Assembly (NCBI RefSeq): GCF_032598785.1 | Contig: NZ_CP102984.1 | Strand: one strand, 5' to 3' | DNA from: Terrisporobacter petrolearius | GTDB taxonomy: Bacteria > Bacillota > Clostridia > Peptostreptococcales > Peptostreptococcaceae | Length of the DNA stretch: 64,000 bases | Part shown: positions 7,630 through 16,258 of the stretch, piece after piece | Numbering within the stretch: the stretch's first letter is position 1 | Layout: each line of letters opens with the position of its first letter | Notes under the pieces: model-generated | Database searches by the model: none | Seen by the model: the letters and a program-made list of their open reading frames with translations, nothing else | Told to the model about the DNA's origin: nothing | Position numbers and translations under genes: made by a program

Positions 7630-9229
7630 ACAGGTTTCTAAACATGCTAACACCTTTAGTTTTTAATAATCCATATAATAAGAAAACTCCTATAAATGTT
7701 ATTATATTTCCTATAACTAAGAATATATTAATATCATCTATTTTAAATATATATCCTATACCACAAAGAACCGCCAAGTATAATACATCTGAAATCATAG
7801 TAATTATTACACTTGCTCCTCTTTTTACAACTGCCACATCACTTGTGAATTCAAGTTTGGGATATAATAAATTTATTATTATTCCTAATGTTGCACTAAA
7901 TATTGAAAGTAATATAATAGCAACTATTATGAGTAAAGTGGCTATTATGGGAAACTCCAATTTGAAAGATAAGGCAATGAATGAAACAAGAGATATAGGT
8001 ATAGTCAAAATTAAGTTTAATAGAATTTTACTTTTAAAAATATCCATTTCTTCAATGGGAGAAGATTTTAATATCCATAAATTTTTTCCCTCCAAGGAAA
8101 TAGATACACATGTTGTATTAGTAAGCATTAAGCAAAATAATGTAATTCCTAATACTTGAAGTAATATCATATCCTTAAACATATTTATTTCTAATATTTG
8201 AGCTATTTTGTCGTATCCAACAAATAATATTGCTATTGTAAAAATAGGTAACATTATCATACCAATAGATGAATTCATAACATAAATATTTGATGAGAAA
8301 AATCTCTTTGTTTCTTTATTAAGTAATGATCTTACAGGAGCAGATAACTTTAATTCTTTAAATTTGTAATCATTAGTTTTATAAGTTTCACTTAATTTAC
8401 TATTGATTTGATTAAAATTCTTTGCAAATAAAAACACAAGTACAATTGTTGGAATAATAGAAACTAGGGTAAATATTAATAGTGAGGCTATATTTCCCAT
8501 TTTTAGTGCATCTACAAAATAATATGCTAATGGATATAATTTTTTCGTTCCATCTATAATAGAAGTACTATTTTGTATAATAGTTGTCATTACATTTTGT
8601 AAATTAAAAGATAAAATTAATACAATTACTACTAATGATAAGTTTAATATAATTGACACTAAGTTACTTTTTTTAGTCTTTGTTGAAATATTAGTAATAA
8701 AAAATGCCACTATATAAGAAAACGTAATTGGTATTAATGGCGCTACTAAAGTTAAAATTATTAAAAATGGGAAATATAATACAGTAGTTTCAACTTTAAT
8801 AAAATATACAATTCCTGGTACTATTAAAAATGCTGCTGCAAATAAATAATTACTTATAATAAGTGTTAATATTTTACTACTTAAAATTGTTCTCTCTTTT
8901 ATTGGCAAGCTTGATAATATCTCATAATCTTTACTTTGGAAAAGATATGATGGTGACTTATAAAGGGAAGTGAAGAATGTTGTAATAGTACATCCCACAA
9001 TCCCTAATATAAGAAGTAGTTCCATTTGGTTTATTTTTATTAAAAAATCAGATAAATAAAAACATAGTATAAACCCATAAATTGATAATATGATTATAGT
9101 AAAAATTATTAATAAGGCCATTGCAAAACCTTTTGATTTTTCTTTTTTATCAACATATTTTAATTTATTAATTCCACTTTCGTTTATTAAATTATTTTTC
9201 ATTAACAAAGCTAAATTACTCATTATCAA
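7628..9229 (-). CDS. ABC transporter permease (large, exporter type)
   Basis: 533 residues with about 12 hydrophobic segments and no ATPase motifs. A soluble-looking stretch at about 275-300 (KLSETYKTNDYKFKELKLSAPVRSLLNKE) splits two membrane halves, as in duplicated ABC-2 permeases. It overlaps the ATPase gene by 14 bp, so the two form one transcript and probably one exporter. The substrate is unknown. The third residue (Met) is also a possible start. Confidence 0.82.
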   Translation of the reverse strand: MIMSNLALLMKNNLINESGINKLKYVDKKEKSKGFAMALLIIFTIIILSIYGFILCFYLSDFLIKINQMELLLILGIVGCTITTFFTSLYKSPSYLFQSKDYEILSSLPIKERTILSSKILTLIISNYLFAAAFLIVPGIVYFIKVETTVLYFPFLIILTLVAPLIPITFSYIVAFFITNISTKTKKSNLVSIILNLSLVVIVLILSFNLQNVMTTIIQNSTSIIDGTKKLYPLAYYFVDALKMGNIASLLIFTLVSIIPTIVLVFLFAKNFNQINSKLSETYKTNDYKFKELKLSAPVRSLLNKETKRFFSSNIYVMNSSIGMIMLPIFTIAILFVGYDKIAQILEINMFKDMILLQVLGITLFCLMLTNTTCVSISLEGKNLWILKSSPIEEMDIFKSKILLNLILTIPISLVSFIALSFKLEFPIIATLLIIVAIILLSIFSATLGIIINLLYPKLEFTSDVAVVKRGASVIITMISDVLYLAVLCGIGYIFKIDDINIFLVIGNIITFIGVFLLYGLLKTKGVSMFRNL

Positions 9230-9926
9230 TCATCTCCATAAATATATTTTCAAGGGATTTATCACCTTTAACTTTCTCAGTTTCTCCACAAGTTACTAAT
9301 TTTCCATCTTTTATTATGGCAATTTTATCACATATTTTTTCTGCTACTTCTAATACATGTGTAGAGAAAAATATACAACCACCATGTTTACAAAATTCCT
9401 TCATAATTACTTTTAAAGTAAATGCTGCTTTCGGATCTAATCCTACAAAAGGTTCATCTAATATTAATATCTTGGGACTGTGTATTAATGCTGATATAAT
9501 AGCTAACTTTTGTTTCATTCCATGGGAATAAGATGAAATTAAATCTCCTAAAGCCTTATCTATTTCAAATTCTTTTGCGTAGTATTTTATTTTTTCTTCC
9601 CTTTCTTTTTTTTCTACTTTAAATATATCTGCAATAAAGTTTAAATATCCTATTCCAGTAAGACTTTCATACAAATCTGGATTATCAGGAATATAGGCTA
9701 TCTCTTTTTTACATTCTATTGGATATTTTTTTATGGATTTTGAATTTATTAATACATCTCCTTCTTCAAAGTTGTGTATTCCAACTATGGATTTTATTGT
9801 AGTTGTTTTACCTGCTCCATTATGACCTATAAATCCAAATATTTCTCCTTCTTTAACTTCCATAGATATATTATCTATGGCCTTTTTATTTTTATATGAC
9901 TTAGTTAAATTTATTATTTTTAACAT
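9216..9926 (-). CDS. ABC transporter ATP-binding protein
   Basis: 236 residues, full ABC ATPase: Walker A GHNGAGKT (34-41), signature SYSHGM (132-137), Walker B LILDEP (154-159), switch His in FSTHVLE. The short CcmA/YtrB-like form without extra domains fits an exporter subunit. It is the first gene of a two-gene operon with the large permease. Its promoter overlaps a 33-bp perfect palindrome, so the operon is probably repressed by the nearby YtrA-type regulator. Confidence 0.9.
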   Translation of the reverse strand: MLKIINLTKSYKNKKAIDNISMEVKEGEIFGFIGHNGAGKTTTIKSIVGIHNFEEGDVLINSKSIKKYPIECKKEIAYIPDNPDLYESLTGIGYLNFIADIFKVEKKEREEKIKYYAKEFEIDKALGDLISSYSHGMKQKLAIISALIHSPKILILDEPFVGLDPKAAFTLKVIMKEFCKHGGCIFFSTHVLEVAEKICDKIAIIKDGKLVTCGETEKVKGDKSLENIFMEMIDNE

Positions 9927-9958
9927 TTTATCTCCCTCTTTATATATTTTATAGTTTT

Positions 9959-9991
9959 ACTATCTGTTATATATAATATATAACAGATAGT
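9959..9991. promoter_or_regulatory. 33-bp perfect palindrome, candidate GntR/YtrA operator
   Basis: ACTATCTGTTATATAT, a central A, then its exact reverse complement. The core GTTATATATAATATATAAC resembles GTTATATAATATATAGAAC at 6051-6069 in front of the GntR gene. Confidence 0.68.
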
Positions 9992-10003
9992 ATATTTGCG
10001 CAA
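9975..10003 (-). promoter_or_regulatory. promoter of the ABC exporter operon
   Basis: TTGCGC (10003-9998), 17-bp spacer, TATATT (9980-9975). The -10 box lies inside the palindromic operator. Confidence 0.5.
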
Positions 10004-10162
10004 CATTTTTATAATAGTTTTTTTATTACAATAAATCATAATTCAATGTTTCTAATTTTATGTTTTGTATATAACATTAAATGCTCTACTTTCTATTCAC
10101 AAATATATAAACTATAATTATAATTAAATACAAAAGTAAATTACTAATTGGAGGAATACATA

Positions 10163-10936
10163 TTGGAGTCACTTACTATTTATCTAATCGTTTGTCCCCT
10201 TGTCTTTCTTGGTGGATTTGTTGATTCAATTGCTGGGGGTGGTGGGTTTATTTCACTTCCTGCTTATATGATGTCTGGTTTACCTGTTCATATGGCAATT
10301 GGAACAAATAAATTAAGTTCAGCCATGGGAACTTCCCTAGCCACATATAGGTTTGCAAAAAAGGGATATATTAATTTAAAAACAGCCATATACTGTGCTA
10401 TTTGTGCCTTAATTGGGTCTATTATGGGCGCAAAAACAGCCTTGTTGATTGATGATAAAATTTTCAAGTTAATTATGCTTGTTATTTTACCTATAACAGG
10501 TTTATATGTTATTTTTAATAAAAGTTTAGAGAGAAATAAAAAACAATGCAATGATGAATATGATTTTTCATATAAGAAAATTTTGATTATAGCTATAAAT
10601 GTAGCTTTGTTTATAGGTTTTTATGATGGGTTTTATGGACCTGGTACTGGAACTTTTTTAATGATAGCTTTAACTAGTCTTGCTCATATGACTTTAAATG
10701 AGTCTGCTGGAATTACTAAAGTTATTAATTTAACCACTAATATAACTAGTTTATGCGTCTTTCTTTTAAATGGGAAAGTAATGTTTGGCCTAGGCCTTGT
10801 TGCAGGTTTCTTTGGAATTGCAGGAAATTATATTGGCACTAATCTATTTTCAGATAAGGGAGTTAAAGTTGTAAAACCCCTTATGATTGTAGTATTATCC
10901 ATATTTTTTATAAAGCTTCTTATGGAGACAATATAA
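10163..10936 (+). CDS. TauE/SafE-family permease (sulfite/sulfonate exporter-like)
   Basis: 257 residues with about eight membrane segments. The family hallmark is clear: GGFVDSIAGGGGFISLPAY near the start and AIGTNKLSSAMG about 25 residues later. A second half repeats the pattern (GFYDGFYGPGTGTF). Members export or take up small anions such as sulfite or sulfoacetate; the substrate here is unknown. The TTG at 10163 was chosen because GGAGG lies 8 nt upstream, whereas the TTG at 10148 overlaps that site. The gene is monocistronic. Confidence 0.85.
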   Translation: MESLTIYLIVCPLVFLGGFVDSIAGGGGFISLPAYMMSGLPVHMAIGTNKLSSAMGTSLATYRFAKKGYINLKTAIYCAICALIGSIMGAKTALLIDDKIFKLIMLVILPITGLYVIFNKSLERNKKQCNDEYDFSYKKILIIAINVALFIGFYDGFYGPGTGTFLMIALTSLAHMTLNESAGITKVINLTTNITSLCVFLLNGKVMFGLGLVAGFFGIAGNYIGTNLFSDKGVKVVKPLMIVVLSIFFIKLLMETI

Positions 10937-10965
10937 AAATACTATAGGTAAATTTTTCTCATCTA

Positions 10966-11001
10966 AAAAGAGTATTAAAATTATTATTTTAATACTCTTT
11001 T
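10966..11001. terminator. bidirectional terminator
   Basis: AAAAGAGTATTAAAA pairs with TTTTAATACTCTTTT (15 bp, 6-nt loop) between convergent genes. Confidence 0.85.
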
Positions 11002-11011
11002 ATTTATTTTA

Positions 11012-12763
11012 CTACTTTATGCAATTAGATACTTCTGTAAAAATCACGCCTAGTCCATATGCTCCTGCATCTGGATGACCTAAACTTCTCTCACCAACTG
11101 TTCCTGCACGTCCCATACGTGCTACTATTTTTTCTGTAGATTTGGCACCATCTACCGCAGCTTTTGCGCCAAGCTCAAAGGCTTTTTTAAAAGTATGATT
11201 TTCTTTTACACTTTTAGTCCAAGTATCTGCACAAGGAGCTAAGGCATCTATAAGAGTCTTATCGCCAACAACTGCACCACGTCCAAATGATCTCTCACCT
11301 GTAGCTTGAATTCCTTTAACTGACGCTTGAATCATATTTGCAAAATCTTCTATATTTAGCTCTTGTTTATTACCTACTTCTCTAGAAGCTGCCCTAAAAG
11401 CAGATCCCCATATAGGACCTGACGCTCCTCCACAATGCTCCATTATAACCATAGAACAGTCATCTAGGAATTTATTTATAGTTAAATTATCCTGTGATAA
11501 TATTTCCTTCCACTCTCTTTTTAATTGTTTAAATCCTTTTGCAACACTCATACCAAAATCTCCGTCACCTGCAAAAGAGTCTAGTTCGCAAAATGGAACT
11601 TCATTTTCTATTATTACTTCACTCATTTTGTCCACTATATATATCATATTATCTAGTGTTATTTTTTCATCAACTACATGTGCCATTTCTTCTTTTGATT
11701 CAACTTCAAAAGATGTAAGTGCAAGTTCTTCATTTACGTCTAAAGTAGAATACTCAACATTGTCAACTGGTCCACTAACTTTAAATGCAGGTGTATCACT
11801 TTCACATGATAATAATTCTTTTAGCTCTTCATCAAGCTTCATTATAGACACAGATGCTCCTGCCATATCTATACTTGTCATGTAATTTCCTACAAAAGTT
11901 CTGTTTATTTTTATATTTTTCTTTGATAATTCACCTGTAACAGAGTTATTAAATAAATATAATTCTTGTAAAGGTGTTCCCCCAAATCCATTTATTAATA
12001 AGGCGATTTCATTATTTTCATTTAACTGCATATCATTTGATAAGGCATACACAATTCTTCTAGCTAGATCATCTGCTGTAGTAATTTTTTCTCTTTTTAT
12101 ACCTGGCTCACCATGTATACCCACACCAAATTCCATCTCGTCTTTTGCTATTTCAAATGTTGGAGTTCCTTTTGCTGGCACTGTACAAGAAGTCAGTCCA
12201 AAACCTAAACTTCTAACATTGTCAGCTGCCTTTTGTGCTACAGTTTTTACTTCTTCTAGTGACATACCTTTTTCTGCTGCTGCACCTGCAATTTTATGAA
12301 CAAAGACAGTTCCTGCAACTCCACGTCTTCCTACTGTATATAAGCTATCTTCAACTGCTATATCGTCATCTACTTTTACATAATCTACAGTTATTTTATC
12401 TTCGCTTGCTAAATGAGCAGCATTTTTGAAATTCATCATATCTCCACTGTAGTTTTTTATTATAAGTAAAGTTCCTTTTTCACTGGCAGTAGCTTTTATT
12501 CCTTGATAAACTTGAATTTGAGAAGGGGAAGCAAATACGTCTCCACATATGGCTGCATCTAGCATTCCTTTTCCTATAAAACCTGCATGAGCTGGCTCGT
12601 GGCCACTACCTCCACCACTTATTAAGCTTACCTTATTTTTATTTATTTCTTTTTTCTTTATTATTTTATACTTTTTTACAAACTCTAACTCAGGGTGAGC
12701 TAAGGCTATTCCGTTACACATTTCCATAACAACATTTTCTGGTTTATTTATGATTTTTTTCAT
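11012..12763 (-). CDS. dhaK: ATP-dependent dihydroxyacetone kinase (DhaK-DhaL fusion)
   Basis: 583 residues joining both kinase halves. The DhaK part (about 1-330) has the GGGSGHEP substrate loop (50-57) and the His that binds dihydroxyacetone covalently (GIHGEPG, His217). The DhaL part (about 365-580) has the Mg-ATP site DGDFGMSVAKG and the GRA-R/G-like ARMGRAGTVGERSLGHPDAGA segment. A single fused chain means ATP rather than the PEP phosphotransferase supplies phosphate. Product is dihydroxyacetone phosphate. It lies 106 bp after glycerol dehydrogenase, so the pair converts glycerol to a glycolytic intermediate. A strong hairpin lies between them. Confidence 0.95.
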   Translation of the reverse strand: MKKIINKPENVVMEMCNGIALAHPELEFVKKYKIIKKKEINKNKVSLISGGGSGHEPAHAGFIGKGMLDAAICGDVFASPSQIQVYQGIKATASEKGTLLIIKNYSGDMMNFKNAAHLASEDKITVDYVKVDDDIAVEDSLYTVGRRGVAGTVFVHKIAGAAAEKGMSLEEVKTVAQKAADNVRSLGFGLTSCTVPAKGTPTFEIAKDEMEFGVGIHGEPGIKREKITTADDLARRIVYALSNDMQLNENNEIALLINGFGGTPLQELYLFNNSVTGELSKKNIKINRTFVGNYMTSIDMAGASVSIMKLDEELKELLSCESDTPAFKVSGPVDNVEYSTLDVNEELALTSFEVESKEEMAHVVDEKITLDNMIYIVDKMSEVIIENEVPFCELDSFAGDGDFGMSVAKGFKQLKREWKEILSQDNLTINKFLDDCSMVIMEHCGGASGPIWGSAFRAASREVGNKQELNIEDFANMIQASVKGIQATGERSFGRGAVVGDKTLIDALAPCADTWTKSVKENHTFKKAFELGAKAAVDGAKSTEKIVARMGRAGTVGERSLGHPDAGAYGLGVIFTEVSNCIK

Positions 12764-12811
12764 CTATTCCACCTCATAAGCTATATTTTAAATTTAAACT
12801 ACTATAAACTG

Positions 12812-12853
12812 CATAAATATAAGTACCTGTTTTATAAAGTACTTATATTTATG
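12812..12853. other. intercistronic hairpin between gldA and the DHA kinase gene
   Basis: CATAAATATAAGTAC pairs perfectly with GTACTTATATTTATG (15 bp, 12-nt loop). No U-run follows on the minus strand, so it is more likely an mRNA processing or stability element than a terminator in the gene direction. Confidence 0.5.
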
Positions 12854-12869
12854 ATTTATTTTTTATATC

Positions 12870-14000
12870 CTATTTATTATTTTTATAGTTTTTTCCAAGT
12901 CTATCAGCAGTTATAATTGCAGCTGCCACAGCTTCTACGCTTATAGGGAATGGCATAGAATGTACTGATTCTTCTGGTATACAAGATTTTGCTGCAACTT
13001 CCATTAACTCTTCTTCACTTATTTCATTTACCCCTATATCTTCTAAACAAACTGGTAAACCTACTTCCACACAGAAGTCTAATACTTGATTTATTTCTTC
13101 TTCAGATGCATTTTCTAGTACTAACTGAGCTAAAGTACCAAAAGCAACTTTTTCACCATGGAAATACTTATGTGTTCCTTCTAATATAGTAAGACCGTCA
13201 TGTATAGCGTGGGCTGCTGCAAGTCCTCCACTTTCAAAACCAAGTCCTGATAAAAGGATATTTGTTTCTATTATATTTTCAAGGGCTGGAGTAACTAAAT
13301 TGCAATCACAAGATACTTTCGCCTTAGGTCCATCAGCAAGTAAAGTTTCGTAACATAATTTTGCAAGGGCAAAAGCAGTATTAGTACCTTTTGCTGGAGA
13401 TGTTAAGTTTTCTCTTGCTCCACAAGGAAGACCAGCATTTACATTTGAGTATGATGCTCTTGTTGCTCTAGCTTCAAAATAAGTTGATAAGGCATCACCC
13501 ATTCCAGATACTAAAAATCTAGTAGGTGCTTTAGCTATTACAGTTGTGTCTATTAATACAACACTTGGACTTTGTTTAAAATATGCATAATCATCAAAAG
13601 ATCCATCTGGAGTGTATAGTACTGCTGAATGACTAGTAGGTGCATCTGTTGCTGCTATTGTTGGAACTATTATTAAAGCTTCACCTTCAGCCACACATTT
13701 TGCAGTATCTATTGCTTTACCTCCACCAAGTCCTATTGTACAATCACAGTTATTTTCTCTTGCTACTTCTTGTAATCTTGCTACTTCTTGTCTTGAGCAC
13801 TCTCCTGTAAATCCACTTTCCACAAAAGTAATATTAAACTTCTCACAAGTTTTATCTAGTTTCTCTTTTACACGATTTACATCATCTGGATGCGCTATAA
13901 GTAGAGCTGATTTTCCGAAAGTTTTCACGAAATAACCTAAATTTAATAATTCATCTTCACCTTGAACATATTTTGTTGGACATATTAATGCTTTTCTCAT
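12870..14000 (-). CDS. gldA: NAD-dependent glycerol dehydrogenase
   Basis: 376 residues, an iron-type alcohol dehydrogenase family member. NAD binding is shown by GLGGGKAIDTAK (90-101). Likely zinc ligands are Asp169 (SGMGDA), His264 or His267 (AAAHAIHDG) and His281 (YFHGEKV). It oxidises glycerol to dihydroxyacetone, which the next gene phosphorylates. The length matches bacterial GldA. The ATG follows GGGAG. A PocR-domain AraC activator is encoded immediately upstream on the same strand. Confidence 0.94.
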   Translation of the reverse strand: MRKALICPTKYVQGEDELLNLGYFVKTFGKSALLIAHPDDVNRVKEKLDKTCEKFNITFVESGFTGECSRQEVARLQEVARENNCDCTIGLGGGKAIDTAKCVAEGEALIIVPTIAATDAPTSHSAVLYTPDGSFDDYAYFKQSPSVVLIDTTVIAKAPTRFLVSGMGDALSTYFEARATRASYSNVNAGLPCGARENLTSPAKGTNTAFALAKLCYETLLADGPKAKVSCDCNLVTPALENIIETNILLSGLGFESGGLAAAHAIHDGLTILEGTHKYFHGEKVAFGTLAQLVLENASEEEINQVLDFCVEVGLPVCLEDIGVNEISEEELMEVAAKSCIPEESVHSMPFPISVEAVAAAIITADRLGKNYKNNK

Positions 14001-14258
14001 CTTTTAATTACTCCCATCTATTTTAGTTTTATTTTGTTGAAATTTTATATTTTAATTATAATATCGTTTTCCTTTTTAATCATGAGGCTTACATGTCATA
14101 AAATTACAATTTATAATCGTAATTTTATTAACTAAAATAATAAAATTGTATTATTTCTACTTTTCGTTAAGTACTTAACCATATTTTTAGACATAAAAAT
14201 TTATTGCTCTTCGTAAAAAAAAACTTGATTTCCCCTCTTGTTTAAGCAAATTCTTACT
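14001..14258 (-). promoter_or_regulatory. gldA upstream region
   Basis: This holds a TATAAT-like -10 (about 14058-14063) without a recognisable -35, which fits an activator-dependent promoter. An inverted repeat TAAAATTAC/GTAATTTTA (14099-14127) is a possible AraC/PocR site. Nothing else was recognised. Confidence 0.35.
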
Positions 14259-14310
14259 AAAAAAAAGCTATAAATAGAAAAGAACTGAACTCTTTTCTAT
14301 TTATAGCTTT
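14259..14310 (-). terminator. terminator after the PocR/AraC gene
   Basis: A perfect 20-bp stem (14264-14283 with 14291-14310) and 7-nt loop, followed by a U-run on the minus strand. Confidence 0.88.
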
Positions 14311-14390
14311 CTTAATATTCTCATTAAATTGTTAATCTTTTATTTATAAATGAAACTTACATATAAAATTCACTGTGAAATCCTTTATTT

Positions 14391-15413
14391 TTACATGTTT
14401 TTATAATATTTTCTATAAACAGAAGGTGTTACTCCTTCATATTTTTTAAAAATCTTAATAAAATAACCAGGTTCATTAAATCCAAGTTCATCACTTACTT
14501 GACTTACACTCATATCACTTTCTTCCAAAAGTTCTTTAGCCCAATTTATTTTCAATTTTGATATATAATTAGAAAAACTATCTCCCATTTCCTTTGAAAA
14601 TAGTCTACTAAAATAACTTTGGCTTATATGACAAACTTTCGCCATACTTGCAACAGTAATATTTTCACTTTTATTTTTGTATATATAATCAATTGCTGGC
14701 TTTAAAGTTGAACTAACCTTTTTATCACATTCATACTGTGAAACATAAGCATCAATCATAGCATTAGATATTCCTTTTTTTAACTTCTCAATATTATCTA
14801 CACTATAACCTTGGAAAAAATCTTCATCTATTTCTTTATTGTTACCTATGGATTTTTTGTACATTTCCAAAATCAAATTTTTATCTAATGCTTCCTCCAC
14901 TAAGTAATTACAAAGAGAAGACAACATATTAGCTATATTTTTCACTTCTTCATAAGTAAGTAAAGGTAGCTGTTCATAATATTTTTTAAATTTCTCCAAA
15001 ACTTGACCTGATACTGAGTCGTTAGAAGTATCTACTATTTTTTCCATATCTTTAGTAGAATTATCACTTAATTTAACTTGCCCTGCCATTATTGCCCCCA
15101 TATATCTACCATCAATAATTATAGGCACTGCCACATCTACTATATTGTAGTGGCACAAGTAAATATAAGGTTCATTTGATCTAACCGCTTCTAGCCCACC
15201 TCTTGAGTCACATTTTTGACAATATTTCACCATTTGAGGATGATTTCTTACAGATTCGCAAAACCTAGAACATTTACTATGTTTGCTTATGGGATTTCCC
15301 TTATAATCAACTGTTATAATAGCCATGTTTGTGACTAAAGATAAATTATCTTGAAGAGTTTGCCATTTTTTAAAATCTATTACTTTGTCCAAATTTATTT
15401 TCTCTTTTTTCAA
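14391..15413 (-). CDS. AraC-family regulator with PocR sensory domain
   Basis: 340 residues. Residues about 10-175 are a PocR-type ligand domain with conserved cysteines (CSRFC, YCQKCDSRGG, YLCHYNIVDVAVPI) and the AGQV element. Residues about 235-338 hold two AraC helix-turn-helix units (VASMAKVCHISQSYFSRLFSKEMG and VSQVSDELGFNEPGYFIKIFKK). PocR domains sense small diols or glycerol and usually activate diol or glycerol catabolism, so gldA and dhaK next door are the likely targets. TTG start preceded by GGAGGG. Confidence 0.88.
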   Translation of the reverse strand: MKKEKINLDKVIDFKKWQTLQDNLSLVTNMAIITVDYKGNPISKHSKCSRFCESVRNHPQMVKYCQKCDSRGGLEAVRSNEPYIYLCHYNIVDVAVPIIIDGRYMGAIMAGQVKLSDNSTKDMEKIVDTSNDSVSGQVLEKFKKYYEQLPLLTYEEVKNIANMLSSLCNYLVEEALDKNLILEMYKKSIGNNKEIDEDFFQGYSVDNIEKLKKGISNAMIDAYVSQYECDKKVSSTLKPAIDYIYKNKSENITVASMAKVCHISQSYFSRLFSKEMGDSFSNYISKLKINWAKELLEESDMSVSQVSDELGFNEPGYFIKIFKKYEGVTPSVYRKYYKNM

Positions 15414-15464
15414 TCTGTAACCCTCCTCTATAGTACGATTATTGATTTATTACAAAAATGAAAA

Positions 15465-16244
15465 TTACAATGTAAGTTTGTATGAATTTTCTTTAAGCCA
15501 CTTTTCACTTTTCCTAAAATCAGGTAATATTTCTTCTACAAGATTATAAAAATCCTTTGAGTGATTCATATGAGCCAAGTGTGAAAATTCGTGAACAATA
15601 ATATAATCTATTACATGAACTTTTGCCATGGAAATTCTTGAATTAATATAAATAGTTTTTTTAGATGTACAACTTCCCCATCTTTTCTTTTGTTCTTTAA
15701 TTTTAATTATGTTAGGGACTAGCTTATTCATCATTGGCTTTTCAATTTTTAATTCTTCAAGTCTTTTTAAAACTATTTTTTCACTTTCTATTTTGTACCA
15801 CTTTTTAAGTTCCTTTTTAATATACTCACCTTCATTATTATTAGTAGTAATAATTAAATTTTTCTCCTTTATATCTATATGACAATAATTTTTTTTATTA
15901 TTTTGAGTATTTTTATCTTCAACTATTTTTAGTTTGTATTCCTCTCCTAAGTAATAAAAAACCTCATCATTTACATATTTTCTTTCCTTAAAACTTTCAT
16001 CCACATTTTCAAATTTATCTAAAGTCTTCATTATCCAAGATGATTTTTCCTCAAGTACTTTTTTTAAAAATAAAATAGATACAGATCTTGGACTAATTAT
16101 TTCTATAGTATTTTTTGGAATTATCCTAATTGAAATATTTTTTCTTTTTCTATATTCAACTTTAACTCCTATATTTTCTTCTTTATATAAAAAACTAATA
16201 GAGTTATTTTTATTATCTAAAAGTACTTCATATCTTTTTATCAT
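15465..16244 (-). CDS. YgjP-family zinc metallopeptidase-like protein
   Basis: 259 residues. The N-terminal strand-rich part has the RKRKNISIRI motif and the C-terminal catalytic part has WGSCTSKKTIYIN, then HEFSHLAHMNHS (HExxH plus third His). This is the YgjP/DUF45 (M48-like) family, a metal-dependent hydrolase of unknown natural substrate. It sits 15 bp after the translation-factor gene, so the two are likely one operon. Confidence 0.88.
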   Translation of the reverse strand: MIKRYEVLLDNKNNSISFLYKEENIGVKVEYRKRKNISIRIIPKNTIEIISPRSVSILFLKKVLEEKSSWIMKTLDKFENVDESFKERKYVNDEVFYYLGEEYKLKIVEDKNTQNNKKNYCHIDIKEKNLIITTNNNEGEYIKKELKKWYKIESEKIVLKRLEELKIEKPMMNKLVPNIIKIKEQKKRWGSCTSKKTIYINSRISMAKVHVIDYIIVHEFSHLAHMNHSKDFYNLVEEILPDFRKSEKWLKENSYKLTL

Positions 16245-16258
16245 TTTTCTCTCCCAAG

